A DNA stretch of 64,000 bases from Lepidodermella squamata (Eukaryota; Gastrotricha). The position numbers were made by a program, and so were the translations under genes. The stretch spans positions 1 to 64,000 of the forward strand of contig JBLDXI010000023.1 of assembly GCA_047495785.1 (NCBI GenBank), given 5' to 3'. Under the pieces are notes generated by a model. It made no database searches. It was given only the letters and a program-made list of their open reading frames with translations, and was not told where the DNA came from. Positions 24,501-36,285 of the stretch are shown in pieces; positions within the stretch are counted from its first letter, which is position 1, and the number at the start of each line of letters is the position of its first letter.

Positions 24501-27095
24501 GCGAAATGCCGGTCATCCGAATTGTACGCGAATCGCCTGCAAACGTGTTTGCGCTTGCTGCCACTAACGAATAGAGCACGGCTATGCGTGATTTGCCCGG
24601 TTTCAGGATGATGCCGAACATGGGCGACACGTGCAAGGGCTGCTAATAGCGATTCCAGCCAGTTTTGGCTGGCAGCGAAATGCCGGTCATCCGAATTGTA
24701 CGCGAATCGCCTGCAAACGTGTTTGCGCTTGCTGCCACTAACGAATAGAGCACGGCTATGCGTGATTTGCCCGGTTTCAGGATGATGCCGAACATGGGCG
24801 ACACGTGCAAGGGCTGCCAATAGCGATTCCAGCCAATTTTGGCTGGCAGCGAAATGCCGGTCATCCGAATTGTACGCGAATCGCCTGCAAACGTGTTTGC
24901 GCTTGCTGCCACTAACGAATAGAGCACGGCTATGCGTGATTTGCCCGGTTTCAGGATGATGCCGAACATGGGCGACACGTGCAAGGGCTGCTAATAGCGA
25001 TTCCAGCCAGTTTTGGCTGGCAGCGAAATGCCGGCCATCCGAATTGTACGCGAATCGCCTGCAAACGTGTTTGCGCTTGCTGCCACTAACGAATAGAGCA
25101 CGGCTATGCGTGATTTGCCCGGTTTCAGGATGATGCCGAACATGGGCGACACGTGCAAGGGCTGCAATAGCGATTCCAGCCAGTTTTGGCTGGCAGCGAA
25201 ATACCGGTCATCCGAATTGTACGCGAATCGCCTGTAAACGTGTTTGCGCTTGCTGCCACTAACGAATAGAGCACGGCTATGCGTGATTTGCCCGGTTTCA
25301 GGATGATGCCGAACATGGGCGACACGTGCAAGGGCTGCTATAGCGATTCCAGCCAGTTTTGGCTGGCAGCGAAATGCCGGTCATCCGAATTGTACGCGAA
25401 TCGCCTGCAAACGTGTTTGCGCTTGCTGCCACTAACGAATAGAGCACGGCTATGCGTGATTTGCCCGGTTTCAGGATGATGCCGAACATGGGCGACACGT
25501 GCAAGGGCTGCCAATAGCGATTCCAGCCAATTTTGGCTGGCAGCGAAATGCCGGTCATCCGAATTGTACGCGAATCGCCTGCAAACGTGTTTGCGCTTGC
25601 TGCCACTAACGAATAGAGCACGGCTATGCGTCATTTGCCCGGTTTCAGGATGATGCCGAACATGGGCGACACGTGCAAGGGCTGCTATAGCGATTCCAGC
25701 CAGTTTTGGCTGGCAGCGAAATGCCGGTCATCCGAATTGTACGCGAATCGCCTGCAAACGTGTTTGCGCTTGCTGCCACTAACGAATAGAGCACGGCTAT
25801 GCGTGATTTGCCCGGTTTCAGGATGATGCCGAACATGGGCGACACGTGCAAGGGCTGCAATAGCGATTCCAGCCAGTTTTGGCTGGCAGCGAAATACCGG
25901 TCATCCGAATTGTACGCGAATCGCCTGCAAACGTGTTTGCGCTTGCTGCCACTAACGAATAGAGCACGGCTATGCGTGATTTGCCCGGTTTCAGGATGAT
26001 GCCGAACATGGGCGACACGTGCAAGGGCTGCTATAGCGATTCCAGCCAATTTTGGCTGGCAGCGAATTACCGGTCATCCGAATTGTACGCGAATCGCCTG
26101 CAAACGTGTTTGCGCTTGCTGCCACTAACGAATAGAGCACGGCTATGCGTGATTTGCCCGGTTTCAGGATGATGCCGAACATGGGCGACACGTGCAAGGG
26201 CTGCTATAGCGATTCCAGCCAGTTTTGGCTGGCAGCGAAATGCCGGTCATCCGAATTGTACGCGAATCGCCTGCAAGCGTGTTTGCGCTTGCTGCCACTA
26301 ACGAATAGAGCACGGCTATGCGTGATTTGCCCGGTTTCAGGATGATGCCGAACATGGGCGACACGTGCAAGGGCTGCTATAGCGATTCCAGCCAGTTTTG
26401 GCTGGCAGCGAAATGCCGGTCATCCGAATTGTACGCGAATCGCCTGCAAACGTGTTTGCGCTTGCTGCCACTAACGAATAGAGCACGGCTATGCGTGATT
26501 TGCCCGGTTTCAGGATGATGCCGAACATGGGCGACACGTGCAAGGGCTGCCAATAGCGATTCCAGCCAGTTTTGGCTGGCAGCGAAATGCCGGTCATCCG
26601 AATTGTACGCGAATCGCCTGCAAACGTGTTTGCGCTTGCTGCCACTAACGAATAGAGCACGGCTATGCGTGATTTGCCCGGTTTCAGGATGATGCCGAAC
26701 ATGGGCGACACGTGCAAGGGCTGCTAATAGCGATTCCAGTCAGTTTTGGCTGGCAGCGAAATGCCGGTCATCCGAATTGTACGCGAATCGCCTGCAAACG
26801 TGTTAGCGCTTGCTGCCACTAACGAATAGAGCACGGCTATGCGTGATTTGCCCGGTTTCAGGATGATGCCGAACGTGGGCGACACGTGCAAGGGCTGCTA
26901 TAGCGATTCCAGCCAGTTTTGGCTGGCAGCGAAATGCCGGTCATCCGAATTGTACGCGAATCGCCTGCAAACGTGTTTGCGCTTGCCGCCATTAACGAAT
27001 AGAGCACGGCTATGCGTGATTTGCCCGGTTTCAGGATGATGCCGAACGTGGGCGACACGAGCAAGGGCTGCTAAAAGCGATTCCAGCCAGTTGTT
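21531..27095. repeat. Satellite array, 173-bp subfamily
   Basis: Related monomers that mostly read GCTGCTATAGCG instead of GCTGCTAATAGCG (one A lost) and AAATGCCGG instead of AAATACCGG. Most are 173 bp, mixed with 174-bp copies carrying GCTGCAATAG or GCTGCCAATAG. Dimers alternate CCGGTCATCC and CCGGCCATCC: CCGGCC is at 21908, 22254, 22601 and 22948 (spacing 346-347). Later, a GCCAATAGCG marker paired with CCAATTTTGG recurs at about 24122, 24817 and 25509, a tetramer spacing. The last monomers are more divergent and the repeat decays near 27060-27095. Confidence 0.93.
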
Positions 27096-28245
27096 GAGGG
27101 CAGAAGCGAGATTTCGGCCCGCTGAATATTCGGCACGTATTTTCAAGGGCTGAAATCGAGATTCCTGTTCCGACGTGGTTGGTTATTTTCTGAAGAAAAA
27201 CCTTTTCTCCGCTCGAAATCCGGATAAAGTGCCTAACCACTTATACTCATGGTGTCTGATTCAATTAATTTTGTTGCAATTAAAATATCAACCTTAAAAC
27301 ATCGTTTATTTTCGTTTCCTTCCTTTTTCAGATTGAACGATTTTAGCACTGAATTCATTTTTGGTGGAAATCACGCTCGGCACCGGCGATTTAATTATCG
27401 GAAATGTAGTCGATTCTAGCCAAATGCAGTCTGCTTGCAGCAACACTAATCAGCTCGTGAAAACCGCAATGCACAAAGATATTGGACTACTGTTCGAAAG
27501 CCCGAATTTCCTCTTGGCCAATCCGACTCCGGCGATCAATCCTGCGGCGATGATTGCGATCAATTTGAAGGCGTTGCTGAATAAATGCAACGAAACATCG
27601 AAGAATTTGTGTTTGAGACAATGGGAACGGTGAACAATTTCAGGAAATTTCGCCGACAATCTCGATGTTCAATTAAACGATTTAAGCCCAGTCTGCGGCT
27701 GCGTTCATGTTCGCTTTATAGCCGGAATTCACGTCTAACTGCATGCAGCATTTGCCATGCAGGCAGGCGCATTGATGAAGAAAAAACGAGGCGCGTGCAG
27801 CATGCAGGATGATTGATGATTGACATGTATGTGCTTGTGCATGCGTGTGTCTACTATACTATACACACATGCAGTACTACGTCGTATAGAGGGGCGCGAC
27901 ACAGCGCAAAAAACGCATTGAACCACAGTCACACATAGGTATAGTATACATATGCATATACGCACACGTAGATGAATGCACACATTAAAGCGCGGCTTTT
28001 TTACGCACGCACTAATAAGAGCTCATATAGTGAGCACAAGGCGAGTCTTGTGCCAGCAGAAATTATTATAGCTCGGCTGTGTTTTTACGACGCTGTAATA
28101 AGTCAACGTGCAGGTATATGGCTTTCATGAACATACAACATTATGAATTTCTTTAGTTTTGTTATTATTGACAATTTGTTATATTTCTGCTGATTATATA
28201 GGCGTCTATTGTAATAATAATTTGCTGACGACTCGGTTAATTAGC
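27096..28245. other. Intergenic region between satellite and Rho-like gene
   Basis: No supported gene. The first 150 bp look like degraded satellite edge. At 27730-27990 there are CATGCA/TGCATG-rich and CACACA/TGTGTG-rich low-complexity stretches. A 90-codon frame at 27361-27633 starts with TTG and has no recognisable domain. Confidence 0.5.
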
Positions 28246-29539
28246 ATGGGCAATGCGAAATCGGCGCACCACCGGCGTCACCTGGCGCTGGCGGACAAGT
28301 ACCGGCACCCGAAGCGCATCATCAACCTGTTGCTGGTCGGCGACGACAAGAGCGGGCACGAGGCGCTGCTGACGCGGTACCTGGCGAACGAGCCGGCGCC
28401 GCAGCTCGCCAACGCCGACGTGCAGGTGTTCGACACGCGCGTGTGCTACTCGATGATCGCGCACCAGCGTCTCTACAACGTCATGGTGCTCGCCGTTCCC
28501 GGGTCGACGACGGACGCGAACGAGCTGCGCCGCCTGCACTACCCGCACCCCGACGCCGTCCTGCTCTGCTTCTCGCTCGTCAAGTAAGTCAAGCTAGCCG
28601 CTCCATTTCTTCTCGAATCAATTGTTATGCAAATCCAACCTCCAAACTTGTATTAACGTCTTTGTATCATTTAGATCCCCTCCAACAGCTTTCCTAAGGG
28701 TCTTACGTTCTCAGGCCTCGTGTCCTTTTTCGCGTCTTTTAACGTCCAGGTTAATCTAGTCCCTGGGCTAGATCATCGGCGTCCCTCTCAGTTTTATTCG
28801 GACCTGCCTGTAGACCGTTCAGAATTAAGATAATTCTGCCGTACCATTTCTCGTCTTTTTAATCAATCACTAGCTAATTACTAGCTCTCAGGCGCTCATC
28901 TCTTTTTGAACCCTCAAAGCCGCGTCATGTTTCGAGACAGCGCAGAGCTCTTCTCTAAACTGTTGCGTCCGATTTATTCGCTTTTTGCATTGAAAATCGA
29001 GAGCAAACAGTTTTATCAATGTTGATGTTTTGTTGTGGTTACAGCCGGGAGTCGTTCGACAACGTGCTGGCAAAGTGGTACCCGGAGGTGCGCAAGAACA
29101 GCAAGTGCCACGTGATCCTAGCGGGCGTCTACGCCGAGCTGCGCGACCAGGCGTTGCAAGAGCAGCTGTACGACAGCGCCGGCCAGCCACTCACGCCCAT
29201 CTCATTCGAAGACGGTAATTCAGCATAATCATGAGAGCTTACTTTTCAAATCATCTTCCATCTTTCATCATTCATCTTCTTTGGGCAGGAGTAGCGATGG
29301 GCGAGAAGATTGGCGCGTCGGCCTACGTCGAGTGCAACCTGGCGGACGGCGTCGGCGTCGAGCAGGCGTTCTACGAAGCGGCGCGCCTGACGCGCAAGTG
29401 CATCCCGCTGGAGGTGGGCGTCAAGGACCGCTCGGTGATGCACCGCCACTCGGTCGCGCTCAAGCGCTACGACTTCCACCACACGTATCTCGTCAGCCAG
29501 AAGCTGTTCCTGTGGGTGCCCGGCCAACGGGCTGTCTAA
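28246..29539 (+). CDS. Divergent Rho-family small GTPase-like protein, probably nucleotide-binding deficient
   Basis: Three exons (28246-28583, 29045-29214, 29289-29539) joined by GT-AG introns of 461 and 74 bp give 252 codons in frame. Rho homology is clearest around the second exon (FSLV then ESFDNVLAKWYPEV) and in exon 3 (EKIGASAYVEC). GTP-binding motifs are degraded. The P-loop reads GDDKSGHEAL, so the expected Lys and Ser/Thr are His and Glu. The DxxG region reads VPGST. The NKxD position reads GVYAE. There is no C-terminal CAAX box; the protein ends VPGQRAV. The N-terminus MGNAKS fits the N-myristoylation pattern (Gly2, Ser6), so it may be lipidated at the other end. Codon use is notably GC-rich at third positions. 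Likely a pseudo-GTPase scaffold; partners are unknown. Confidence 0.8.
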
Positions 29540-29606
29540 CACGAGTACGCAATCAGCCAAATTCGAGTACACTGCCTGAACTCGGTGTGTAGAACATGAT
29601 GGCGAT

Positions 29607-29625
29607 TGTGTGTGTGTGTGTGTGT
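29607..29625. repeat. (TG)n microsatellite
   Basis: About nine TG units plus one base in the 3' flank of the Rho-like gene. Confidence 0.85.
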
Positions 29626-30895
29626 TGTCGCTATAACATTATCGATACGCTACCTGCCTCTCTATAATTTGTATCACTATTTTGCTATTCGACTTCGTAT
29701 AATACCGATGAACGCGCTTACTCTGATGAAGGCAACAAGCTTATGATGTCAAATTCAAGATCCTGGTTATATTAATATCCGACGGTGAATTTACAAAATC
29801 GCAGGTGATTTTTAATGCATTAGTTCTGTACATATTTTGCTGTCTATTTTCTTTTGTTAAGTGAGGTAATAACATTGAAAAAACAAAATTATTTGATTCG
29901 TCGTTGAATGGTTTCATTCAAGTTCTTATTATTTTTTGAAATCAGGATTAGATTCCGAATAAATCAGTTTTTAAACGTTGATACAAGCCATATTTGAGGC
30001 TGGTTCTAACGATGGTTCTTTAAAGATAAATTCAGAATTCAGTTGGCGAAGCATCTGCCCAAAATGTGCTAAAAAGCAAGACAGAGCACAAAAAACATCG
30101 GGGCGAAAAGTGATTCATCTCACTAAATTTGAAAACTCTGAACTGAACTCTGCCCCTCATTAGTCTGACTTCAGTTTTTCGCGAAACGGAAAACCTTTTT
30201 TAGTCCGGTCTACTTCACACGCATCCTTCGGCTGCAAACTTGCCTTTGCAATCAAATTAGCTATCTGCCTTATTGCTTGAAGCATTCGGCTGATGTCGTT
30301 CGCGTTGACGGCTCAAGATGGTAGTTAGAATGAGACAAACTCACGTTTCGACTTGGAAATCTGAGCATCATTTCATTCAAATGAATGCCTGAGCACCGGT
30401 AAGTAGCCATTTCTCATGGTTGGCGAGAAAGATCATCGCAAACGCCCACAGTTGGAGATTCTGCTTTTCCATTAAATTCATGATTTTCAATCGAGTTGAA
30501 ACCACTTATCTTTGTCAAATGAAACCGATTCCGCTGATTGCAAGTCGGGAATAATTTTCATCTCAAATTCCTTTTCGCCCGATTTCTTCTTCCGTCGAAT
30601 TTCCTCGGTAAGACCTGCTCTTTAATTGGACTTCTATGCACTCCGTTTATCCATCCGCTTCGGAGTCTGGGTGCAAACCACCTAAACGGAGGAGTCCGGT
30701 GTCTGAATATTTATTTTGTGAATTAGTCTATTCGCCCTGAGTCCTCCGCTTATAGCGTATTGAAATATGTCTACATTAGTCCATGTCGTCCTAACTATTT
30801 AAAGTGCCATTTTTTCATCCATTTTGTTCCTGATTTCCAAAAGTATTTGTCCCAGTTGTAATTTGTGCGTTCTTGACTCGGTTCATAGAGATAAT
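29626..30895. other. Intergenic region upstream of receptor gene A
   Basis: No supported gene. The segment at about 30225-30365 is recognisably similar to 44340-44500 upstream of pseudogene C (shared GCAATCAAATTAGC, then TTGCT.GAAGCATT, then TCACGTTTCG). It therefore marks the ancestral 5' flank of this receptor type and may hold promoter sequence. AATAAA at 29959 could serve the Rho-like gene. Confidence 0.5.
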
Positions 30896-33800
30896 ATGAA
30901 ACTTGACGTCTTCATTTCACTTTTGGCGATTGTTGTCATCATTGTGGAGTCAGCGCCATCAGACGCAAGGCTAAGTTTGGACGAGCCGATGCCGGCATTG
31001 GTGACTGATGCCTCGACGTCGCCCAATAGCAGTCGAACTTTGGTGAAGGTGCTGACGAGCGTGGCCTACTCCGGCTTCTACCCGACCGGCCCACTGTGCA
31101 CGGTCGCCCAGCAAGCCGCTCTCGAGAATCTGAGAAAGCAAGCCAACTGGCTGCCCAACTACGACATCGCGTTCGAGTACATCGACGACGCGGTAAATTT
31201 CGATAACCAGAATAACGTAGTCAAAACTAGTTAGAAGCCGCTGACACGAGAGCGTAAGTACGAAGTGTGCGTCTTTAATTAGGACAAAGAATCGATTGCG
31301 CAATACTCAAACTCAAGCTTTCTCACATTTGAAATTTCAAATTTGTACGTTTTGTGATAGTATGTTGTTTAGAATGATTTAGAATGATGGAAAAATTTGA
31401 GACAATTTGTTACCGCGTCTTTTCTTGACTTTTCCTTCTCTCAGCTTGTTCTGGACAGGGGTGTAGAATCGGGTTCTAATTAGAGTTATTTCAACGTCGT
31501 TGAGTTCAGCGGACCAAATTCCAGCGGACCAGTGTTCAGAACTAGGTTGGAGGTGTGCCATATGACTAGTCGATTTCCCCTGAAAAGTGCCATCTGATGA
31601 ACTACTAAGCTTCCCCAAGTTCATCAGTTCCACTTTGGTGGTTTCAAACATCCAAGTACTACATCTCGATTTGGTCCGCTAGGTTGGGTCCGCTGACTTC
31701 AACCAACCCGGGGTTTTTGGAACTCAGCGGACCTATAATTAGCGGACCGCTCCAATTAAAGCAACACCTTATCAAGGGTGAAAGCAATATAGGTTCAAGA
31801 TTGATCTCAAACGATGCGCCACACCTTGTTACACATGGCACCTAAGTGGCACACTTCGATAGCGTCACCGGTTAAGGAATAAGGGACAATTAGTGTGGTC
31901 CCCCAAGAAATGGTCCGCTGAACTCAACGACGTGTTTTTTCATGACATTTACAAAATTAAAATTTTAAAGCGGGTGATTTTTTTCAAAGAAACAGGTAAA
32001 AATACCGTTGTCACAGATAAATTGATGAAGACTTTGTTTTTGAGCTATATAGTCAAAATCGCCTTTTTGATATCAGCTATAATATCTTGTGCATCCAAAA
32101 TGAGCCGCATGAAAAAAAAATTATTTTGAAATTAGTACGTGAGGGATAATAAATACCGTAAGGCGGTCTTACTTCGGACAGGGTAACTTCGGACACTTTT
32201 GACTTTGAACTGGAATTTCTCCTCAACCCCGGTGAATATAGAGACCGTTTAAATTGCAAAAGATGGCCCTGAGTCTTGGCTTTCAAATGACACCAAAAAC
32301 ATTGAAAACAGATAAGTATGCGAAGAATAGTCCAACTTCTTGGCAGTCATGTCCCGCGACCCAAAATTGCTAACTTTTCACCAGGTAGGTATTTTTTGCT
32401 GGAGAGAAGCGGAAAAGATAGAGCACCATCGATTTAGTAATGCTGTCATGTTCAAACCAATTTTTAACGAAAATTTTGATCAGGAAATACTTTAGAAAAC
32501 AAATTTTGTCCCGGGTAAGTTCGGACAGCTTCAAACTACGGGAAATTCAAAAAGATGTCAATTGACCTTGACATTTTTTAAACTCCATATTTCATTGAGA
32601 ACAGCACTAAGCTGCGTTGGGAGCACAATTCAATATTGAGGGTTCGAATCCCTCATCATGCATTTTGGTTTTTTTCAAGTTTTTTTTCTTAAATCTGCTC
32701 ACAAATTTTATCTCGCTTTAATGTGAACTTTGACCCCAATCTAAATATTCACATTGAGCTGTCCGAAATTACCCCAGTTGTGTCCGAAGTTAGCCGGACC
32801 AGTTTTCCTTTAATACCTGTACGGGAAAAATTATTTTTTTTCCGGAGTTGATACTAGAATATGCAGTTTTTCAAGGCGCATCTTTTGACATAAAGCCCGT
32901 CAAAAAATTCGTTCACCTCGAAAAACTAAGCCCCAAAAACACGTTTTTGTCCGAAGTAAGACCGCCTTACGGTATTGATGTATCGACGGAGAACGATTTC
33001 CTATTCCATTTCTATCATAACTATAATCAAGCTGGCTGCAGCGCTGAATTTGGACCCAAAAATCCCAAATATAGGTAGGTAATATGGCTGCTCTAACCGC
33101 TTCAGGGGAATAGATTCTTTCTCAAATTCTCAATTCTTCCTCATTCTTCCTCTTTAATTTTCTCATAAGAGCCTTTAATATACCTCGCTGCTCACATATT
33201 ACTTATGGGAATGGACTCCTTCGAAAAGCGTCGCTTTGAAATTAATGATTTAAAATTAACTCATTAGCTATTTCACCACTTCTATGATGTTAATTTCGAC
33301 GACTTCTATGAGACCGACTAAGACCATCCAAGTGTAAACGTGATTGCAAGAAATATTTTTTTAACAGAGGAACAATTTATTATTGGAACAAACTACCTAC
33401 TAACGTCGTTTCTGCTTCTTTAAATGATTAAAAAAATATGTTAATGACGATTGTAGTCTGGAAAAACATGTTTTTCCAGACTACAACTATTACCTTCAAT
33501 ACCATCGATAATTACGATCAAACCTACACTGACTTCAAATTGGAACTCGAATTTCCAAGCGTATCGCATTTTCATCGCGGCGATCACGCATAATACTACT
33601 AATCTGTGTAGACAATATGAACAACCTGAAAGACGCATATATTTGTACTTGTAGGCTATGACGACGCTGAATCCAGTGAAAACATTGGTGCGTTAAATGC
33701 ATTGTTCATTTTTTTCAGTGCGCCGACACAGATGCCGCAAATCTGTTCATGCGGCGCATGAAGGACGAAGATTCAGCGAGCAACAGACTGCCGTTCACGC

Positions 33801-36285
33801 TTGTAACAGAATGCGGCGTCACAACTCAGGCGATCATTGCTTTGATGCTGACTCAGCTAAACGTCGTCGGGGTGAGTAACGCCGGTATAATTGCCTTCGC
33901 CCTGTTTTCAACCGTGTAAAATCAGATATCACTCTACCCGCTTTCACGCGATGTTATGCAACAGAGGAGCAAATACCCGAATTTTCACGCTATCGGCGAC
34001 AAGGTTGACTGCTATTTCCCGTCAATGGTCGAGTTCCTGCACGGCATGAATTGGAACAAAGTCGCGATTTTGACCGAAACTACGCCTTACAGCACATTAG
34101 TAGGAGCATAGCACATTCATCCTAATGCAAAGGCTACAATGCTTTTTGTTTTAGATGGACAAATTCCTTCTAGAAAGTCTCGACGCAGGTGGCATCGAGC
34201 TGTTGTACTTGGAGAAAATCTCTGCTGATTTAGACCCTCAGTCTGTGAAACTCGATCAGTTTAAAGCAACCGATACACGCGTGATTATCATCAACGTGTA
34301 TAATGGAGCATTAGTCATGTGCATCCTGCACCGAAATGGCTTCTACGGGCCGAAATACGTATTTCTCATCAAAGGCTGGGACAACATCGGCAATCCGCCG
34401 TACATTCCAGAAGATGCAGCCAAATGGTGCACTGTGCAAATGATCCTGCAGGTTAGTTGATGGGCAAAGAATCGCACCAGTAGCCAGTAGCTCATCTTTC
34501 AGGATTTAAAACACATTCCCTTCGTTCCGTAACCCTGATATGTTGGATGAGAGGAGAGGAGATTTCTTTATTATCATTGTAATATGTTTTTGCATCGATT
34601 AACCAGGTGTTGGAGAGCGTCATTAGGCTCGGCGAGACCCCTCAGGATTCTTTCTTGGGCCCGTCTTTCCGCGACACCTCGGGTCAATCAATGGCCGGAC
34701 TGACGGCTACGTTCGAGCGCGAAATCGAGAACCCGCTGAAAAGTCGAGGCTATGCCTATTGGCCAACAACTTGCTACGACAACGCAATCGCTACTGGGCT
34801 GGTTCTCAACGCGACGGAGGAGGCTCTCAATCGCCGTACGGAATAAAGACTTAGAAAAAATACCAGAGTCCAATATTTCTTTTGTGATAGGCAATGAGAC
34901 GCTGTCTGATTGGCTCATGTCCACGGATCGATTCCAAGTGCGAGGGACTGAAATCGTCAAGGTAATGCGAGACGCCGTTCTCGATTTACGATTCACTGGG
35001 CTGAAAGCTGACTACGAGTTTGACCAAGCCAACGACGTCGCAAAAGCAATGTTCCCGATGGCGTTCAGCCAGACCCGCCGTGGTGCAGCTGGTAGCAATA
35101 CAGTCTACCACGAACTGATCGGCATCACCGTCCCAGAGAACAACAACAGCGATCGCAGGCTGAGAATTTATCAGCAAGCCATGCAATGGCGAACAATTGG
35201 CAACGTGCCGCCAGTTGACTCGGTGAAGCGAATTCGGTTCCTGCAGGCGCCGATTCCCATAGGCCTGAATGCAGCGCTGAAGAGTTTGCTGATTTCGTTT
35301 GGTAAATAAGCTATAAGCCTATTTTAATTGGTTTTATTTGTAGCGATCGGCTCTGCTTTGATTGCCTGTGCAGCCTATCTAGGGCTTGCTGGGTTCATTC
35401 TGCGGCGACCCAGCGCCAACTTCCTCCATCGGGTGAGCACACCCATGAAATTGATGCTGCTCGGCGATACACTGCTGATGTCGCATGTGCTCGCCATTCC
35501 GACCTCGGCCAATGTGGCTGATGTAATGTTGATTAGCAGCTGCAATGCCATTGCCGTGCTGTGGTCCTTAGGCTTCGCTCTAATTCTGGCAGCTGCAAAC
35601 TGCCAATTGAGCCTTGAGCGTAAGAGTGAAACCCCGAATAAGCGCCTGCTTCTGGCGTGCATCGCTTGGGCCTTTATCCACGCCGTTCTAACAGCTCTTC
35701 TGCTCGCGCTATGGCCGACGCGCATCGTTGAATCGACGATAGCCATCACTCCTGCTGACGGTGAAGGTCGCGTCGAGTTCGAGTTGTATCGCCGCGACTG
35801 CGCTTACGGATTCCTGAAATCGAGACTGGAAATTGGCCTGTTCGCAACGTCGCTAAGCCTGCACGGCCTCATGCTGCTGCGGTTGGTTCTGCTGTCGACG
35901 AGGAGCAGCATCACCGTGCAACGGGTATTTGCAGCCACTTGTGACTATGTATCTCTGAAATGATTGATTTCTTGTTTAGCGGGGCAAACTGCTGCGGCGT
36001 GTCAGTTTCACGGCCGTGTTCGCCGGCTGCAGCTGTGCCGGGGTGACGGCGGCCGTGCTGATCGCCGTGCTCGGCTGGTCGAACACGTCGCACGTCACCA
36101 TCACCGTCGCCGTGTTCTCGACGGCCTTCGCCGCTCTCAACATCGCCGCTGTCCTGCTGCACGTGCTGCTCGCCCATGGCAAGAACAGTGTTGCGCCTTG
36201 GTATGCCGCGCCACGTCACAAGCGGAGTCATCGTCGAGAGACCGGCGTGCGACATCCGCCGATAGGCATATCACAGTGTGAATAA
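30896..36285 (+). CDS. GABA-B-receptor-like class C GPCR, gene A
   Basis: Eight exons: 30896-31192, 33719-33871, 33926-34099, 34155-34451, 34607-34835, 34891-35283, 35344-35924, 35980-36285. All junctions are GT-AG and the total is 810 codons (809 aa) in frame. The start gives a signal peptide (MKLDVFISLLAIVVIIVESA). Exons 1-6 encode a Venus-flytrap ligand-binding domain of GABA-B type, with GPLCTVAQQAALENLR, then GFYGPKYVFLIKGWDNIG, PPYIPEDAAKWC and FTGLKADYEF. Exons 7-8 encode seven membrane segments, with the class C disulfide Cys pair at TM3 (SSCNAIAVLW) and ECL2 (YRRDCAYGF). The tail is about 40 aa, basic, without a coiled coil. Intron 1 (2.5 kb) is swollen by two TIR elements. Exons 5-7a resemble C; exon 1 and exons 7b-8 resemble B. 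The ligand is unknown. Confidence 0.88.
31494..31933. mobile_element. Non-autonomous TIR element (MITE-like), 440 bp
   Basis: Terminal inverted repeats of 23 bp: left ACGTCGTTGAGTTCAGCGGA plus CCA, right its complement ending at 31933. No coding capacity. The interior repeats AGCGGACC/GGTCCGCT many times in both orientations. A clear target duplication was not found, so superfamily is open. It lies inside intron 1 of receptor gene A. Confidence 0.75.
32156..32972. mobile_element. Non-autonomous TIR element (Tc1/mariner-like MITE), 817 bp
   Basis: Perfect terminal inverted repeats of at least 25 bp, beginning CCGTAAGGCGGTCTTACTTC on the left with the complement on the right, flanked by TA on both sides as in Tc1/mariner target duplications. 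CTTCGGAC/GTCCGAAG motifs recur inside (near 32195, 32520, 32760). No transposase ORF. It lies in intron 1 of receptor gene A. Confidence 0.8.
32608..32651 (+). other. tRNA-like A-box/B-box pair inside the 817-bp element
   Basis: An exact Pol III B box GGTTCGAATCC (32641-32651) sits in a T-arm-like stem (GAGGG/CCCTC). TAAGCTGCGTTGGGAGC at 32608 resembles an A box and D-arm. The boxes are 33 nt apart, shorter than in a tRNA, and no acceptor stem pairs. Probably a tRNA-derived relic, not a functional tRNA. Confidence 0.4.
33451..33486. repeat. 36-bp perfect spacerless palindrome
   Basis: TTGTAGTCTGGAAAAACA is followed directly by its exact complement. It lies in intron 1 of receptor gene A. It could form a hairpin in RNA or a cruciform in DNA, or be the end-to-end remnant of an inverted-repeat element. 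Confidence 0.9.

Noticed and set aside
21637-27064. Dozens of 66-81-codon ORFs on both strands
   Set aside because: Each is the same satellite monomer in different frames; no independent coding evidence.
1-27095. CRISPR-like array
   Set aside because: The repeated unit is the whole 173-174-bp monomer with no unique spacers, and the sequence is eukaryotic.
27361-27633. 90-codon ORF next to the satellite
   Set aside because: TTG start, no ATG upstream, no domain and no splice or paralogue support.
32608-32660. Functional tRNA gene
   Set aside because: Good B box and T-arm, but the A-to-B distance is about 11 nt too short and there is no acceptor-stem pairing.
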